Part shown: piece by piece, positions 55,442 through 63,204 of the stretch
Position numbering within the stretch: the first letter of the stretch is position 1
Layout of the letters: each line of letters opens with the position of its first letter
NCBI RefSeq assembly: GCF_013306565.1
Contig: NZ_PZPO01000001.1
Location: 496,001-560,000 of the forward strand
Direction of reading: 5' to 3'
Length of the DNA: 64,000 nt
DNA from: Hyphomicrobium sulfonivorans
GTDB taxonomy: Bacteria > Pseudomonadota > Alphaproteobacteria > Rhizobiales > Hyphomicrobiaceae
Notes under the pieces: generated by a model
What the model saw: only the letters and a program-made list of their open reading frames with translations
Databases searched by the model: none
Told to the model about the DNA's origin: nothing
Position numbers and translations under genes: made by a program

Positions 55442-56407
55442 TTAACGGAACAAACTCAGGATGCTCTGGCTTGAGCTGTTAGCAATCGCCAGTGCCTGAA
55501 TGCCAAGCTGCTGCTTCACCTGCAGTGCTTGCAAGCGTGTAGACTCAGCATTCATGTCAGCGTCCACAAGCTGGCTGATGCCGCTTTCGATCGAGTTTTT
55601 GAGGCTCGACACAAACGACTGCTGAATATCAATTCGCGCTTTAGCTGCACCTAGCGTGGTGGCGCCTGCAGCCATTTCGCTGATCGCGAGATCGGCGGCT
55701 TTGATATAACCATCGAGCGTCGCAAGATGGGCGGCGCTATCCGTCAACGTAGAGATGTTCATTGTCGACAGACGGAAATCCGTCGCAGCTGGTGTACCCG
55801 GCTGCGTTGCGTGTCGTTCACCGGTCGTTCCATCACGATACGCGTCGATAATGCCCACGCCATCGTCTTGCGTGCTGGCGTCAAACAGCACCATCGAAGA
55901 CGTATCGATAGAGATCGACTGCACCGAAATGCTGCCGCCAGACCGCGCAATCGAAGACACGATCTTCTTCGTTGCGTTGTAACCGGCCGCCTCGGAGTCA
56001 ACCGACAGCCAGTTCTGGCCCTGCAGCGTTGCAGCGTCAGACATGCCCTTGAGCTGTGACTGCAGTTCGGTGATTTCAGTCTGGATTTTTCCACGATCAA
56101 GTCCGGGCTGGGCGGCAGCGACCAGCTTGTCCTTGATCTTGGTCATGATGTTCTTGGCTTCGTCCATCGCCGTATAGGCGACATCGACGAAAGCTGCGCC
56201 GAGACCGAGCGCGTCCTGCACCGTCGAAAGCGACGAGCTGTCGGAGCGCAGTGTGGTTGCAATCGACCAGTAAGCTGCGTTGTCAGCAGCAGTGTTGACG
56301 CGCATGCCTGTCGAAATACGACTTTGTGTCTGAACAAGAGAAGAATTGGTCGCGGTGAGAGCACGCAGCGCCGTCATCGCGGCGACGTTGGTATTGATAC
56401 TTGCCAT
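55442..56407 (-). CDS. fla: Flagellin paralogue 2 (long variable region)
   Basis: 321 residues, with the same conserved ends as paralogue 1 and a 9-residue longer variable middle (GIIDAYRDGTTGERHATQPG) shared with paralogues 3 and 4. It differs from the others by ATNSSLVQTQSR near residue 20. Rhizobial filaments are built from several such subunits. Which of the five is principal cannot be read from sequence. Separate leader (56408-56507) and terminator make it an independent unit. Confidence 0.97.
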   Translation of the reverse strand: MASINTNVAAMTALRALTATNSSLVQTQSRISTGMRVNTAADNAAYWSIATTLRSDSSSLSTVQDALGLGAAFVDVAYTAMDEAKNIMTKIKDKLVAAAQPGLDRGKIQTEITELQSQLKGMSDAATLQGQNWLSVDSEAAGYNATKKIVSSIARSGGSISVQSISIDTSSMVLFDASTQDDGVGIIDAYRDGTTGERHATQPGTPAATDFRLSTMNISTLTDSAAHLATLDGYIKAADLAISEMAAGATTLGAAKARIDIQQSFVSSLKNSIESGISQLVDADMNAESTRLQALQVKQQLGIQALAIANSSSQSILSLFR

Positions 56408-56507
56408 CAGGCTGTCCCTTCAAACGCAATACTTGCGGGACATACCGGGTCATGACCGGCATGACAGTCCGGCATCATGCCCTTGGGTTCGTTTGACCCA
56501 ACCTGTC
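56408..56507 (-). ncRNA. Structured flagellin leader 2
   Basis: Same fold. Outer stem CTGTC/GACAG (56503-07 with 56463-67), inner TTGGGT/ACCCAA (56483-88, 56496-501), hairpin 2 ATACCGG/CCGGCAT with one G:U (56442-62), and stem 3 TGTCCC/GGGACA (56437-42 with 56413-18) holding the ribosome site. Confidence 0.75.
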
Positions 56508-56618
56508 ATGCACGAACATTTAGCTTTGAGCGTTTGCAAGCCGCCTAAAGAAACTCTTCAACTCTTATCTATCTGCCTGAAACAACCGTCGCCGACGCGG
56601 GCTGATGAAAAAACAATT

Positions 56619-56655
56619 AAAAAGAAAGCCAAGCCCTGGGAGGAGCTTGGCTTTC
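56619..56655 (-). terminator. Rho-independent terminator of flagellin 3
   Basis: Perfect 11-bp stem GAAAGCCAAGC / GCTTGGCTTTC with a 10-nt loop, then UUUUU on the minus strand. Confidence 0.9.
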
Positions 56656-56680
56656 AATAGGCAGGCATCTGCTGTCCGGA

Positions 56681-57646
56681 TTAACGGAACAGGCTCAGGA
56701 TGCTCTGGCTGGAGCTGTTGGCGATCGACAGCGCCTGGATGCCAAGCTGCTGCTTGACCTGCAGTGCCTGCAAGCGGGTCGACTCTGCATTCATATCAGC
56801 GTCGACCAGCTGGCTGATGCCGCTCTCGATCGAGTCCTTCAAGCTGGAAACAAATGACTGCTGAATGTCGATGCGTGCCTTGGCAGCACCTAGCGTTGTC
56901 GCGCCGGCGGTCATCTCAGTGATTGCGCGATCAGCGCCCTTGATGAAGCCGTCGAGCGTTGCCTGATCCGCAGTGCTGTCGGTCAGCGTCGAGATATTGA
57001 TGTCCGACAGACGGAAGTCCGTCGCAGCCGGGGTAGCAGGCTGGGTGGCATAGCGCACGCCGGTGGTGCCGTCGCGATATGCGTCGATGATGCCAACTCC
57101 GGCGACAGCCGCGTTGGAGTCGAACATGATCATCGAGCTGGTATTGATCGAAATCGACTGCACATTGATGGTGCCACCAGAACGCGCGATCGACGAAACA
57201 ACCTGCTTCGACGCGTTATAGCCTGCTGCAGACGAGTCAACCGAAAGCCAGTTCTGGCCCTGCAGACTGGCAGCGTCGCCGATGCCCTTCAACTGAGACT
57301 GCAGTTCGGTGATTTCGGTCTGGATCTTCGCGCGGTCAAGGCCCGGCTGAGCGGCAGCGACCAGCTTGTCCTTGATCTTGGTCATGATGTTCTTGGCTTC
57401 GTCCATCGCCGTATAGGCGACATCGACGAAAGCTGCGCCGAGACCGAGCGCGTCCTGCACCGTCGAAAGCGACGAGCTATCCGAGCGAAGCGTGGTCGCG
57501 ATCGACCAGTACGCGGCGTTGTCGGCGGCGGTGTTGACGCGCAGGCCGGTAGAAATGCGGTTTTGCGTCTGCTCAAGCGCAGAGTTCGTGGAGGTAAGAG
57601 AGCGCAGCGCCGTCATAGCGGCAACGTTGGTATTGATACTCGCCAT
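56681..57646 (-). CDS. fla: Flagellin paralogue 3 (long variable region)
   Basis: 321 residues from ATG 57646. An in-frame ATG at 57703 would read through the structured leader and is rejected, because all paralogues start MASINTN. The conserved ends belong to the 1-3 group; the variable middle (GIIDAYRDGTTGVRYATQPA) is of the long type. C-terminal QSFVSSLKDSIESGISQLV is intermediate between the two end groups. Confidence 0.97.
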   Translation of the reverse strand: MASINTNVAAMTALRSLTSTNSALEQTQNRISTGLRVNTAADNAAYWSIATTLRSDSSSLSTVQDALGLGAAFVDVAYTAMDEAKNIMTKIKDKLVAAAQPGLDRAKIQTEITELQSQLKGIGDAASLQGQNWLSVDSSAAGYNASKQVVSSIARSGGTINVQSISINTSSMIMFDSNAAVAGVGIIDAYRDGTTGVRYATQPATPAATDFRLSDINISTLTDSTADQATLDGFIKGADRAITEMTAGATTLGAAKARIDIQQSFVSSLKDSIESGISQLVDADMNAESTRLQALQVKQQLGIQALSIANSSSQSILSLFR

Positions 57647-57746
57647 TAGAGTGTCCCTTGGGATGACCTGTTTACAATCGGGACATGCCGGTCTCACCGG
57701 CACAACAGTTCGGCATCATGCCCTTGGGTTCGTGGCCCAACCTGTC
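57647..57746 (-). ncRNA. Structured flagellin leader 3
   Basis: Outer stem CTGT/ACAG (57742-45 with 57705-08), inner TTGGG/CCCAA (57724-40), hairpin 2 TGCCGGT/ACCGGCA (57686-702), stem 3 TGTCCC/GGGACA (57680-85 with 57652-57). Confidence 0.75.
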
Positions 57747-57875
57747 ATAGCCAATGCTTAATGATGAATACCTTGCATTCTAACTAACGCGGCGTCGCTT
57801 GACCGATGTTTCGACCGTGCGGCATTAACGCTCACAAAACGTACTGAACGAGACATAAACGGACGTCCAAATACG

Positions 57876-57910
57876 AAAAGGGCCAGACCTCTCAAGGATC
57901 CGGCCCTTTC
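57876..57910 (-). terminator. Rho-independent terminator of flagellin 4
   Basis: 8-bp stem AAAGGGCC / GGCCCTTT with a 17-nt loop, followed by a short U-run (UUUUCG) on the minus strand. Confidence 0.75.
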
Positions 57911-57932
57911 AATAATGTTCGTTGAGCGTGTT

Positions 57933-58898
57933 TTAGCGGAACAGGCTCAGGATGCTCTGGCTGGAGCTGTTGGCGATCGACAGCGCCTGGATGCCAAGCT
58001 GCTGCTTCACCTGCAGCGCCTGCAAGCGGGTCGACTCTTCGTTCATGTCAGCGTCGACGAGCTGGCTGATACCGCCCTCAAGCGCATCCTTCAGGCTCGA
58101 CACGAAGGTCTGCTGAATGTCGATGCGCGCCTTGGCGGCACCCAGTGCGGTTGCACCGGCTGCGAGTTCAGTGATCGCGCGATCCGCACCCTTGATGTAG
58201 CCATCGAGCGTCGCAAGATCGGCCGTGCTGTCGGTCAGCGCAGAGATGTTGATGCCGACGATGTTGAAGTCGGTAGCGGCAGGCGTGGCCGGCTGGGTTG
58301 GATAACGAATACCGGTGGTAGCGTTGCGGTATGCATCGAGAATGCCGACGCCTGCAACAGCCGCGTTCGAGTCAAACAACACCATCGACGACGTGTCGAT
58401 CGTGATCGTCTGCACCGAGATCGTGCCGGCAGCACGCGCAATCGACGAAACGATATTCTTCGATGCGTTATATCCGGGCGCTGACGAATCCACTGAAAGC
58501 CAGTTCTGGCCCTGCAGAGTTGCAGCGTCAGCCATGCCCTTCAGCTGCGCCTGCAGCTCGGTGATTTCAGTCTGGATCTTCGCGCGATCAAGACCAGGCT
58601 GCGCAGCAGCAACCAGCTTGTCCTTGATCTTGATGACAAGGTTCTTCGCCTCATCAAGCGCCGTATACGCCACGTCAACCGTCGCAGCGCCGAGGCCGAG
58701 AGCGTCCTGCACCGTCGAAAGCGCCGACGTGTCGGACTTCATGGTCGTGGCGATCGACCAGTAAGCTGCATTGTCGGCCGCCGTGTTAACGCGCAGACCG
58801 GTCGAAATACGATCCTGTGTGCGCGTGAGGGCGTCGTTAGTTGAAGTCAGAGAGCGCAGCGCGGTCATCGCTGCAATGTTCGTGTTGATACTAGCCAT
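57933..58898 (-). CDS. fla: Flagellin paralogue 4 (long variable region, second end group)
   Basis: 321 residues. The ends define a second group with paralogue 5 (LTRTQDRISTGLRV, TTMKSDTSALST, AATVDVAYTALDEAKNLVIK, DALEGGISQLVDADMNEEST), while the variable middle (GILDAYRNATTGIRYPTQPA) is the long type of paralogues 2 and 3. Own leader and terminator. Confidence 0.97.
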   Translation of the reverse strand: MASINTNIAAMTALRSLTSTNDALTRTQDRISTGLRVNTAADNAAYWSIATTMKSDTSALSTVQDALGLGAATVDVAYTALDEAKNLVIKIKDKLVAAAQPGLDRAKIQTEITELQAQLKGMADAATLQGQNWLSVDSSAPGYNASKNIVSSIARAAGTISVQTITIDTSSMVLFDSNAAVAGVGILDAYRNATTGIRYPTQPATPAATDFNIVGINISALTDSTADLATLDGYIKGADRAITELAAGATALGAAKARIDIQQTFVSSLKDALEGGISQLVDADMNEESTRLQALQVKQQLGIQALSIANSSSQSILSLFR

Positions 58899-59005
58899 TG
58901 GTGGCCTGTCCCTTAGAAAAATTGTTGCTCATGGGGACATGCCGGATCAATTCCGGCACGGCGTATCGGCATCATGCCCTTGGGCGAAAACCGCCCAACC
59001 CGCCG
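58899..59005 (-). ncRNA. Structured flagellin leader 4
   Basis: Outer stem is CGGCG/CGCCG (59001-05 with 58959-63), a full replacement of the GACAG/CTGTC pair of leaders 1 and 2. Inner hairpin TTGGGCG/CGCCCAA (58980-98), hairpin 2 TGCCGGA/TCCGGCA (58940-58), stem 3 TGTCCC/GGGACA (58934-39 with 58907-12). Confidence 0.78.
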
Positions 59006-59077
59006 TTGCATTACAGGCCTAGCAACCGATCACAAGAATCGTCGCTGATACGAAATACAAAAAGCCTTCGATAATTA

Positions 59078-59108
59078 CCTTGGCGCACGCAATAAATCAG
59101 CGCCAAGG
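59078..59108 (-). terminator. Probable terminator of flagellin 5
   Basis: Perfect 9-bp stem CCTTGGCGC / GCGCCAAGG with a 13-nt loop. The minus-strand downstream sequence is AU-rich (UAAUUAU) rather than a pure U-run. Confidence 0.6.
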
Positions 59109-59126
59109 CTAACCTTGCCGATCCTG

Positions 59127-60065
59127 TTACTTGAACAGGCTCAGGATGCTCTGGCTGGAGCTGTTGGCGATCGACAGCGCCTGGATGCCAAGCTGCTGCT
59201 TCACCTGCAGCGCCTGCAAGCGGGTCGACTCTTCATTCATGTCAGCGTCGACGAGCTGGCTGATACCGCCCTCAAGCGCGTCCTTCAGGCTGGCCACGAA
59301 GGTCTGCTGAATGTCGATGCGTGCCTTGGCAGCGCCCAGTGTCGTCGCGCCTGCAGCCAGATCGGTAATCGCGCGATCGGCACCCTTAATGTAGCCATCG
59401 AGGATGGCCATATGCGCGGTGCTGTCCGTCAACGCCGAGATGTTCAACGTTGCAATGTTGAACGTACCTGCCGGATCGACTACGCCGGTAGCTGCATCGC
59501 GCATCGAATCGAGAATGCCGGCAGCCGTAGCGCTGTTGTCGTACAGAACCATGCCAGCAGTGTTGATGGAAATGGTCTGCACCGAAATGGTGCCTGCGGC
59601 GCGCGCAATCGACGAAACCACCTGCTTGGTTGCAGTGTAGCCGGCCGCGGACGAATCCACCGAAAGCCAGTTCTGGCCTTGCAGGCTCGCTGCGTCGGCG
59701 ATGCCCTTCAACTGCGACTGCAGCTCGGTGATTTCCGTCTGAATCTTTTCGCGATCAAGACCGGGCTGTGCAGCAGCGACCAGCTTGTCCTTGATCTTGA
59801 TTACGAGGTTCTTCGCCTCATCAAGCGCCGTATAGGCGACATCGATGGTGGCTGCACCGAGACCCAGGGCATCCTGCACCGTCGAAAGCGCTGACGTGTC
59901 CGACTTCATGGTCGTAGCGATCGACCAGTAAGCCGCGTTATCAGCAGCCGTGCTGACGCGCAGACCGGTCGAAATACGATCCTGCGTGCGCGTGAGTGCA
60001 TCGTTGGTTGATGTCAGAGAGCGCAGCGCTGTCATTGCTGCGATGTTCGTATTGATACTAGCCAT
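59127..60065 (-). CDS. fla: Flagellin paralogue 5 (short variable region, second end group)
   Basis: 312 residues. Ends as in paralogue 4, but with a short middle (GILDSMRDAATGVVDPAGTF) like paralogue 1. It ends in Lys (LSLFK), where the other four end in Arg. It is the flagellin nearest fliP and first in transcription order. Confidence 0.97.
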   Translation of the reverse strand: MASINTNIAAMTALRSLTSTNDALTRTQDRISTGLRVSTAADNAAYWSIATTMKSDTSALSTVQDALGLGAATIDVAYTALDEAKNLVIKIKDKLVAAAQPGLDREKIQTEITELQSQLKGIADAASLQGQNWLSVDSSAAGYTATKQVVSSIARAAGTISVQTISINTAGMVLYDNSATAAGILDSMRDAATGVVDPAGTFNIATLNISALTDSTAHMAILDGYIKGADRAITDLAAGATTLGAAKARIDIQQTFVASLKDALEGGISQLVDADMNEESTRLQALQVKQQLGIQALSIANSSSQSILSLFK

Positions 60066-60175
60066 TTTGGAAGCCTGTCCCGAGGAGTTAGTGTTGCTTA
60101 TGGGACATGCCGGATCACCATTCCGGCACGGCGGCTCGGCATCATGCCCTTGAGCGGAAACCGCCCAACCCGCCG
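60066..60175 (-). ncRNA. Structured flagellin leader 5
   Basis: Outer stem CGGCG/CGCCG (60171-75 with 60129-33), inner hairpin TTGAGCGG/CCGCCCAA (60150-68, one G:U in RNA), hairpin 2 TGCCGGA/TCCGGCA (60108-28), stem 3 TGTCCC/GGGACA (60102-07 with 60076-81). Confidence 0.78.
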
Positions 60176-60243
60176 TGTGACGCTACTCAACCATCTACCG
60201 CTGAAGAACTGGTTAACGAAACGCAACCATTCGCTCAAAAAAG

Positions 60244-61038
60244 CTACACATAGGAGCGAATCAGACCGCCGACGAGCAAATTCCAGCCATCGATCAGAAC
60301 AAAAAACAGGATCTTGAACGGCAACGATATGATCGTTGGCGGCAACATCATCATGCCCATCGACATGGTCAAAGTTGCAACGATCATGTCGATCACGAGA
60401 AACGGCAGAACCATCAGAAACCCGATCTCAAAACCGCGCCGCAGTTCAGAGATCATGAAGGCCGGGATCAGAATCCGCAGCTCGATGTTTTCATCCGTTT
60501 GCGGCGGAGGTGGCGGGGGCGGCGTTTCAGTCTGCTCGCCTTGCGATCCATTTTGACGGGGCCACAGCCGTTCGTGCGCCAGATCGTAGAACAGCTTCAA
60601 ATCTTTGTCGCGCACGTTCGCCAGCATGAATGATCGAAACGGCGCTACGATTTGCGTAAAGGCTTCCTCTTCGCTGATCTTATTTTCAATGAGCGGAGCA
60701 ACACCGTTTTTCCAGGCCTTGTCGAATGTCGGCGTCATTACATACAGCGTCATGAACAGCGCCAGGCTGATCAGGATCAGGTTGGCCGGTGTTGTTTGCA
60801 GACCGATACCCGAGCGCAGAAAGGAAAGCGCTACAACGAACCGGGTAAAGCAGGTCACCATCACCAAAATGCCAGGCGCTATCGACAGCACCGTGATCAG
60901 CATCACGAACTGAATGATGCGGCCCGCGGCAGAGGCATCGCCCTGCGGCAACAGCTCCTCCAGGCTCGGCAGTGTTTGCGCCGCTGCGTGAACAGTCCCA
61001 AGACCGAGCAACAGCACAATCAGAAGGGCTCGCTTCAT
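60244..61038 (-). CDS. fliP: Flagellar export gate protein FliP
   Basis: 264 residues. Signal peptide (ALLIVLLLGLGTVHAAAQ), then the FliP core: VMLITVLSIAPGILVMVTCF, RFVVALSFLRSGIGLQTTPAN, a periplasmic domain with a Pro-run insert (residues about 175-185), and RRGFEIGFLMVLPFLVIDMIV with MGMMMLPP near the end. Forms the export gate with FliQ and FliR, which are not here. Overlaps fliL (ATGA). Confidence 0.97.
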   Translation of the reverse strand: MKRALLIVLLLGLGTVHAAAQTLPSLEELLPQGDASAAGRIIQFVMLITVLSIAPGILVMVTCFTRFVVALSFLRSGIGLQTTPANLILISLALFMTLYVMTPTFDKAWKNGVAPLIENKISEEEAFTQIVAPFRSFMLANVRDKDLKLFYDLAHERLWPRQNGSQGEQTETPPPPPPPQTDENIELRILIPAFMISELRRGFEIGFLMVLPFLVIDMIVATLTMSMGMMMLPPTIISLPFKILFFVLIDGWNLLVGGLIRSYV

Positions 61039-61544
61039 TCGACTATGAGCCCCTGGATAATGATTTCACGGACGTTGCCATCACTGCGCGCCCGCACCCG
61101 ATCATTCAGATCCTCACTGAGATGCTGAAAGCCGGACGCACCTTGAATGCGTTCAATCGGCACTGTGCGCAGAAAGGCAACGATGTCCTCCGTGATGCGG
61201 GCCACCAGCGCGTCAGCGTCATCAGGCACCACGTCGAACACCAGCGATGCTTCAATCCTGATCCACGTCGAACTGGAGCCGGCGAGATTGGTGACGATGG
61301 GCGTGAGCGGCCGCAGCTTGGAACTTTCCATCTTCAGTCGCTCGCCCAGATAACCGGCTGGCTTGGCTTGCTCGACAACCTCGGTCCCCGCTCCGCGCAA
61401 CAGCAGCTGCTGACCTAAAACGAATCCAACACCCGCCGCAGCCAGCGTCAACACAACGACAGCCAACAGGAAGTATCCGGTCGAAAGCGAAGACGACTTC
61501 TGGTCGTTTTCGGAAATCGTTTCATCCATGGCTGCTGCTGTCAT
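61035..61544 (-). CDS. fliL: Flagellar basal-body protein FliL
   Basis: About 169 residues; start ATG 61544, or 61529. One membrane helix (GYFLLAVVVLTLAAAGVGFVL) and a periplasmic stomatin-like FliL domain (LRPLTPIVTNLAGSSSTWIR ... LRTVPIERIQGASGFQHLSE). Surrounds and supports the stator. It starts 11 bases after the flgH stop. Confidence 0.93.
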   Translation of the reverse strand: MTAAAMDETISENDQKSSSLSTGYFLLAVVVLTLAAAGVGFVLGQQLLLRGAGTEVVEQAKPAGYLGERLKMESSKLRPLTPIVTNLAGSSSTWIRIEASLVFDVVPDDADALVARITEDIVAFLRTVPIERIQGASGFQHLSEDLNDRVRARSDGNVREIIIQGLIVE

Positions 61545-61555
61545 TTCCCAACCGG

Positions 61556-62275
61556 TTAGAACGGAGAGATATTGTCGACGAGCTGCTGACCCCACGGGGG
61601 CTGCTGCACTTCCATCAGACGTCCGCGGCCGCCATAAGCGATACGCGCTTCGGCAATTTTCTCATAGGCGATCGAATTGTCCGCCGAGATATCCAACGGC
61701 CGGATGATGCCCGCAACATTCAGAATACGCATCTCGAAATTGACGCGCACCTCCTGCGAGCCGCTAATCACGAGATTGCCGTTTGGCAGCACATCGGAGA
61801 CCACGGCCGCAACCAGCAGCTCGATCTTTTCAGACCGCTCGATGCCGCCTTCGCTTTTCGTCCGCGTCTTCGAGCCAGTGCCGATATCAAACGCGCCTTG
61901 ACCGCCTACTGCACCACCCGTTGATGCGAAATCGTAGGAATAGTCGAAGCCGAGCTCATTCGAAGCATCGCGCTTACGTTCAGAATCGTTGGCTATCGAC
62001 GCCTTGTCCTTGATCGAAATTCGCACTGTTACGGTGTCGCCGATACGCCGCGCACGCAGATCCGAGAACAGGTCCGCGCGCGAATCCTGCCAGATAGACG
62101 AGTTGCCTCGATAAACATTCTGCGGCGCAGCTTCCGTGATCATGGAGACGCGCTTGGGCACCATGCCGCTGCCGACCGGCGTCATGTGCGGCTCGCGATT
62201 GAAGTCACGCACATCAACAGCGCACGCGCCCATGATGGGCGCGACAATCAAGAGCACTGCAAGCCTTGCGATCAT
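61556..62275 (-). CDS. flgH: Flagellar L-ring lipoprotein FlgH
   Basis: 239 residues. Lipoprotein signal MIARLAVLLIVAPIMGAC with the lipobox Cys at 18. FlgH motifs include IWQDSRADLFSDLRARRIGDTV and LPNGNLVISGSQEVRVNFE. The outer-membrane bushing of the rod, partnered with FlgI. Overlaps motE by ATGA. Confidence 0.97.
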   Translation of the reverse strand: MIARLAVLLIVAPIMGACAVDVRDFNREPHMTPVGSGMVPKRVSMITEAAPQNVYRGNSSIWQDSRADLFSDLRARRIGDTVTVRISIKDKASIANDSERKRDASNELGFDYSYDFASTGGAVGGQGAFDIGTGSKTRTKSEGGIERSEKIELLVAAVVSDVLPNGNLVISGSQEVRVNFEMRILNVAGIIRPLDISADNSIAYEKIAEARIAYGGRGRLMEVQQPPWGQQLVDNISPF

Positions 62276-63204
62276 GATCTTCCCCCGCCTGGGTAGGCTT
62301 GCGCTGGCATTTCATCTACCGGCTGCGCAACACCCGGCGTCGGAGTGGAGGATGTCGGCCGACGCGGCGCTGCGACGGCTTTAGGTCTGCGGACGGAGCC
62401 AGCAATCGTGCCGGCAAGACGTGCAGCTTTTTCCGGTGCCATCTCGTTCAGAATCGCGCTGGCATTCTGCGGCTCCAGCTTCAGCAGCAGAGACGCCGCG
62501 GTTTCTTCATCCATCTCGACCAGCTGTGGCGCCGCGGAATCCGGCTCCATCTGCGCGTAGATGTTCACCAGCGAAGCATTGGCGCGCAGCAGGAACGCAT
62601 CGCGACGTTCCACCCAGCTGCGCAACTCCTGCGTCTTCTGTTCCAGCGTCGCAATCCGCTGCGCGACCTGCTGCTCCATTTCCGTCAGCTTCGAGCGCTG
62701 CACGGCAATGCGCGCGTCCGCCGCTGCGCTGGAAATGGCAACGCAGTATCCCTTCGCAAGATCGGAATTTGCATCGTCGACCGAGCCGGTCACGATCGGA
62801 TCGCCGACCATCTGCCCATCATCGTTGAACAGCCGCGCGCTTTCTTCCAACGGTGGTGGAACACGCGCGCCGCTGCTGGGAATCGATCCCGTGACGATTT
62901 CGTCGAACTCATCGATCGGCTCAGCTTTACCGCTGACAGGCGCAGCTGCGGCAACCGGCGGCTGCGGTTTCATCTTCGGCAATGGCGGCGAAGCTGCCGG
63001 CCTGGGCGCTGGAATAGAGCGAGCGGCACGGGCGAGCGCGCTAGACGGAGACAACCTCCCCGTGGCGGCATCCGTCGGCGCTTCATCAACCGACGCTGCC
63101 CATCCCATTTGCGCCGACGACGGCGACACGGTGCCGACCAATGCGATCCAGAGCACCGTCAGCGCCGCGCATGCAGCATATCGATCAACAGCGCTCATCA
63201 TCAT
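62272..63204 (-). CDS. motE: MotE-like flagellar chaperone
   Basis: 310 residues; three consecutive Met codons at the start, the first overlapping the flgI stop. Signal peptide (ACAALTVLWIALVGTVSPSSA), a long Pro/Ala-rich region (about 35-150), a coiled coil (KLTEMEQQVAQRIATLEQKT), then a MgtE-N-like segment (YAQMEPDSAAPQLVEMDEET ... LNEMAPEKAARLAGTI). The position flgI-motE-flgH-fliL-fliP is the rhizobial order, where MotE helps MotC fold. The Pro-rich region makes this copy large. Confidence 0.85.
   Translation of the reverse strand: MMMSAVDRYAACAALTVLWIALVGTVSPSSAQMGWAASVDEAPTDAATGRLSPSSALARAARSIPAPRPAASPPLPKMKPQPPVAAAAPVSGKAEPIDEFDEIVTGSIPSSGARVPPPLEESARLFNDDGQMVGDPIVTGSVDDANSDLAKGYCVAISSAAADARIAVQRSKLTEMEQQVAQRIATLEQKTQELRSWVERRDAFLLRANASLVNIYAQMEPDSAAPQLVEMDEETAASLLLKLEPQNASAILNEMAPEKAARLAGTIAGSVRRPKAVAAPRRPTSSTPTPGVAQPVDEMPAQAYPGGGRS

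Noticed and set aside
57647-57703. Upstream in-frame ATG extending flagellin 3 by 19 residues
   Set aside because: It would translate through the structured leader, and all five flagellins begin MASINTN.
54155-60175. CRISPR-like or insertion-derived repeat array
   Set aside because: The repeated units are flagellin genes with leaders and terminators; no short regular repeat-spacer pattern.
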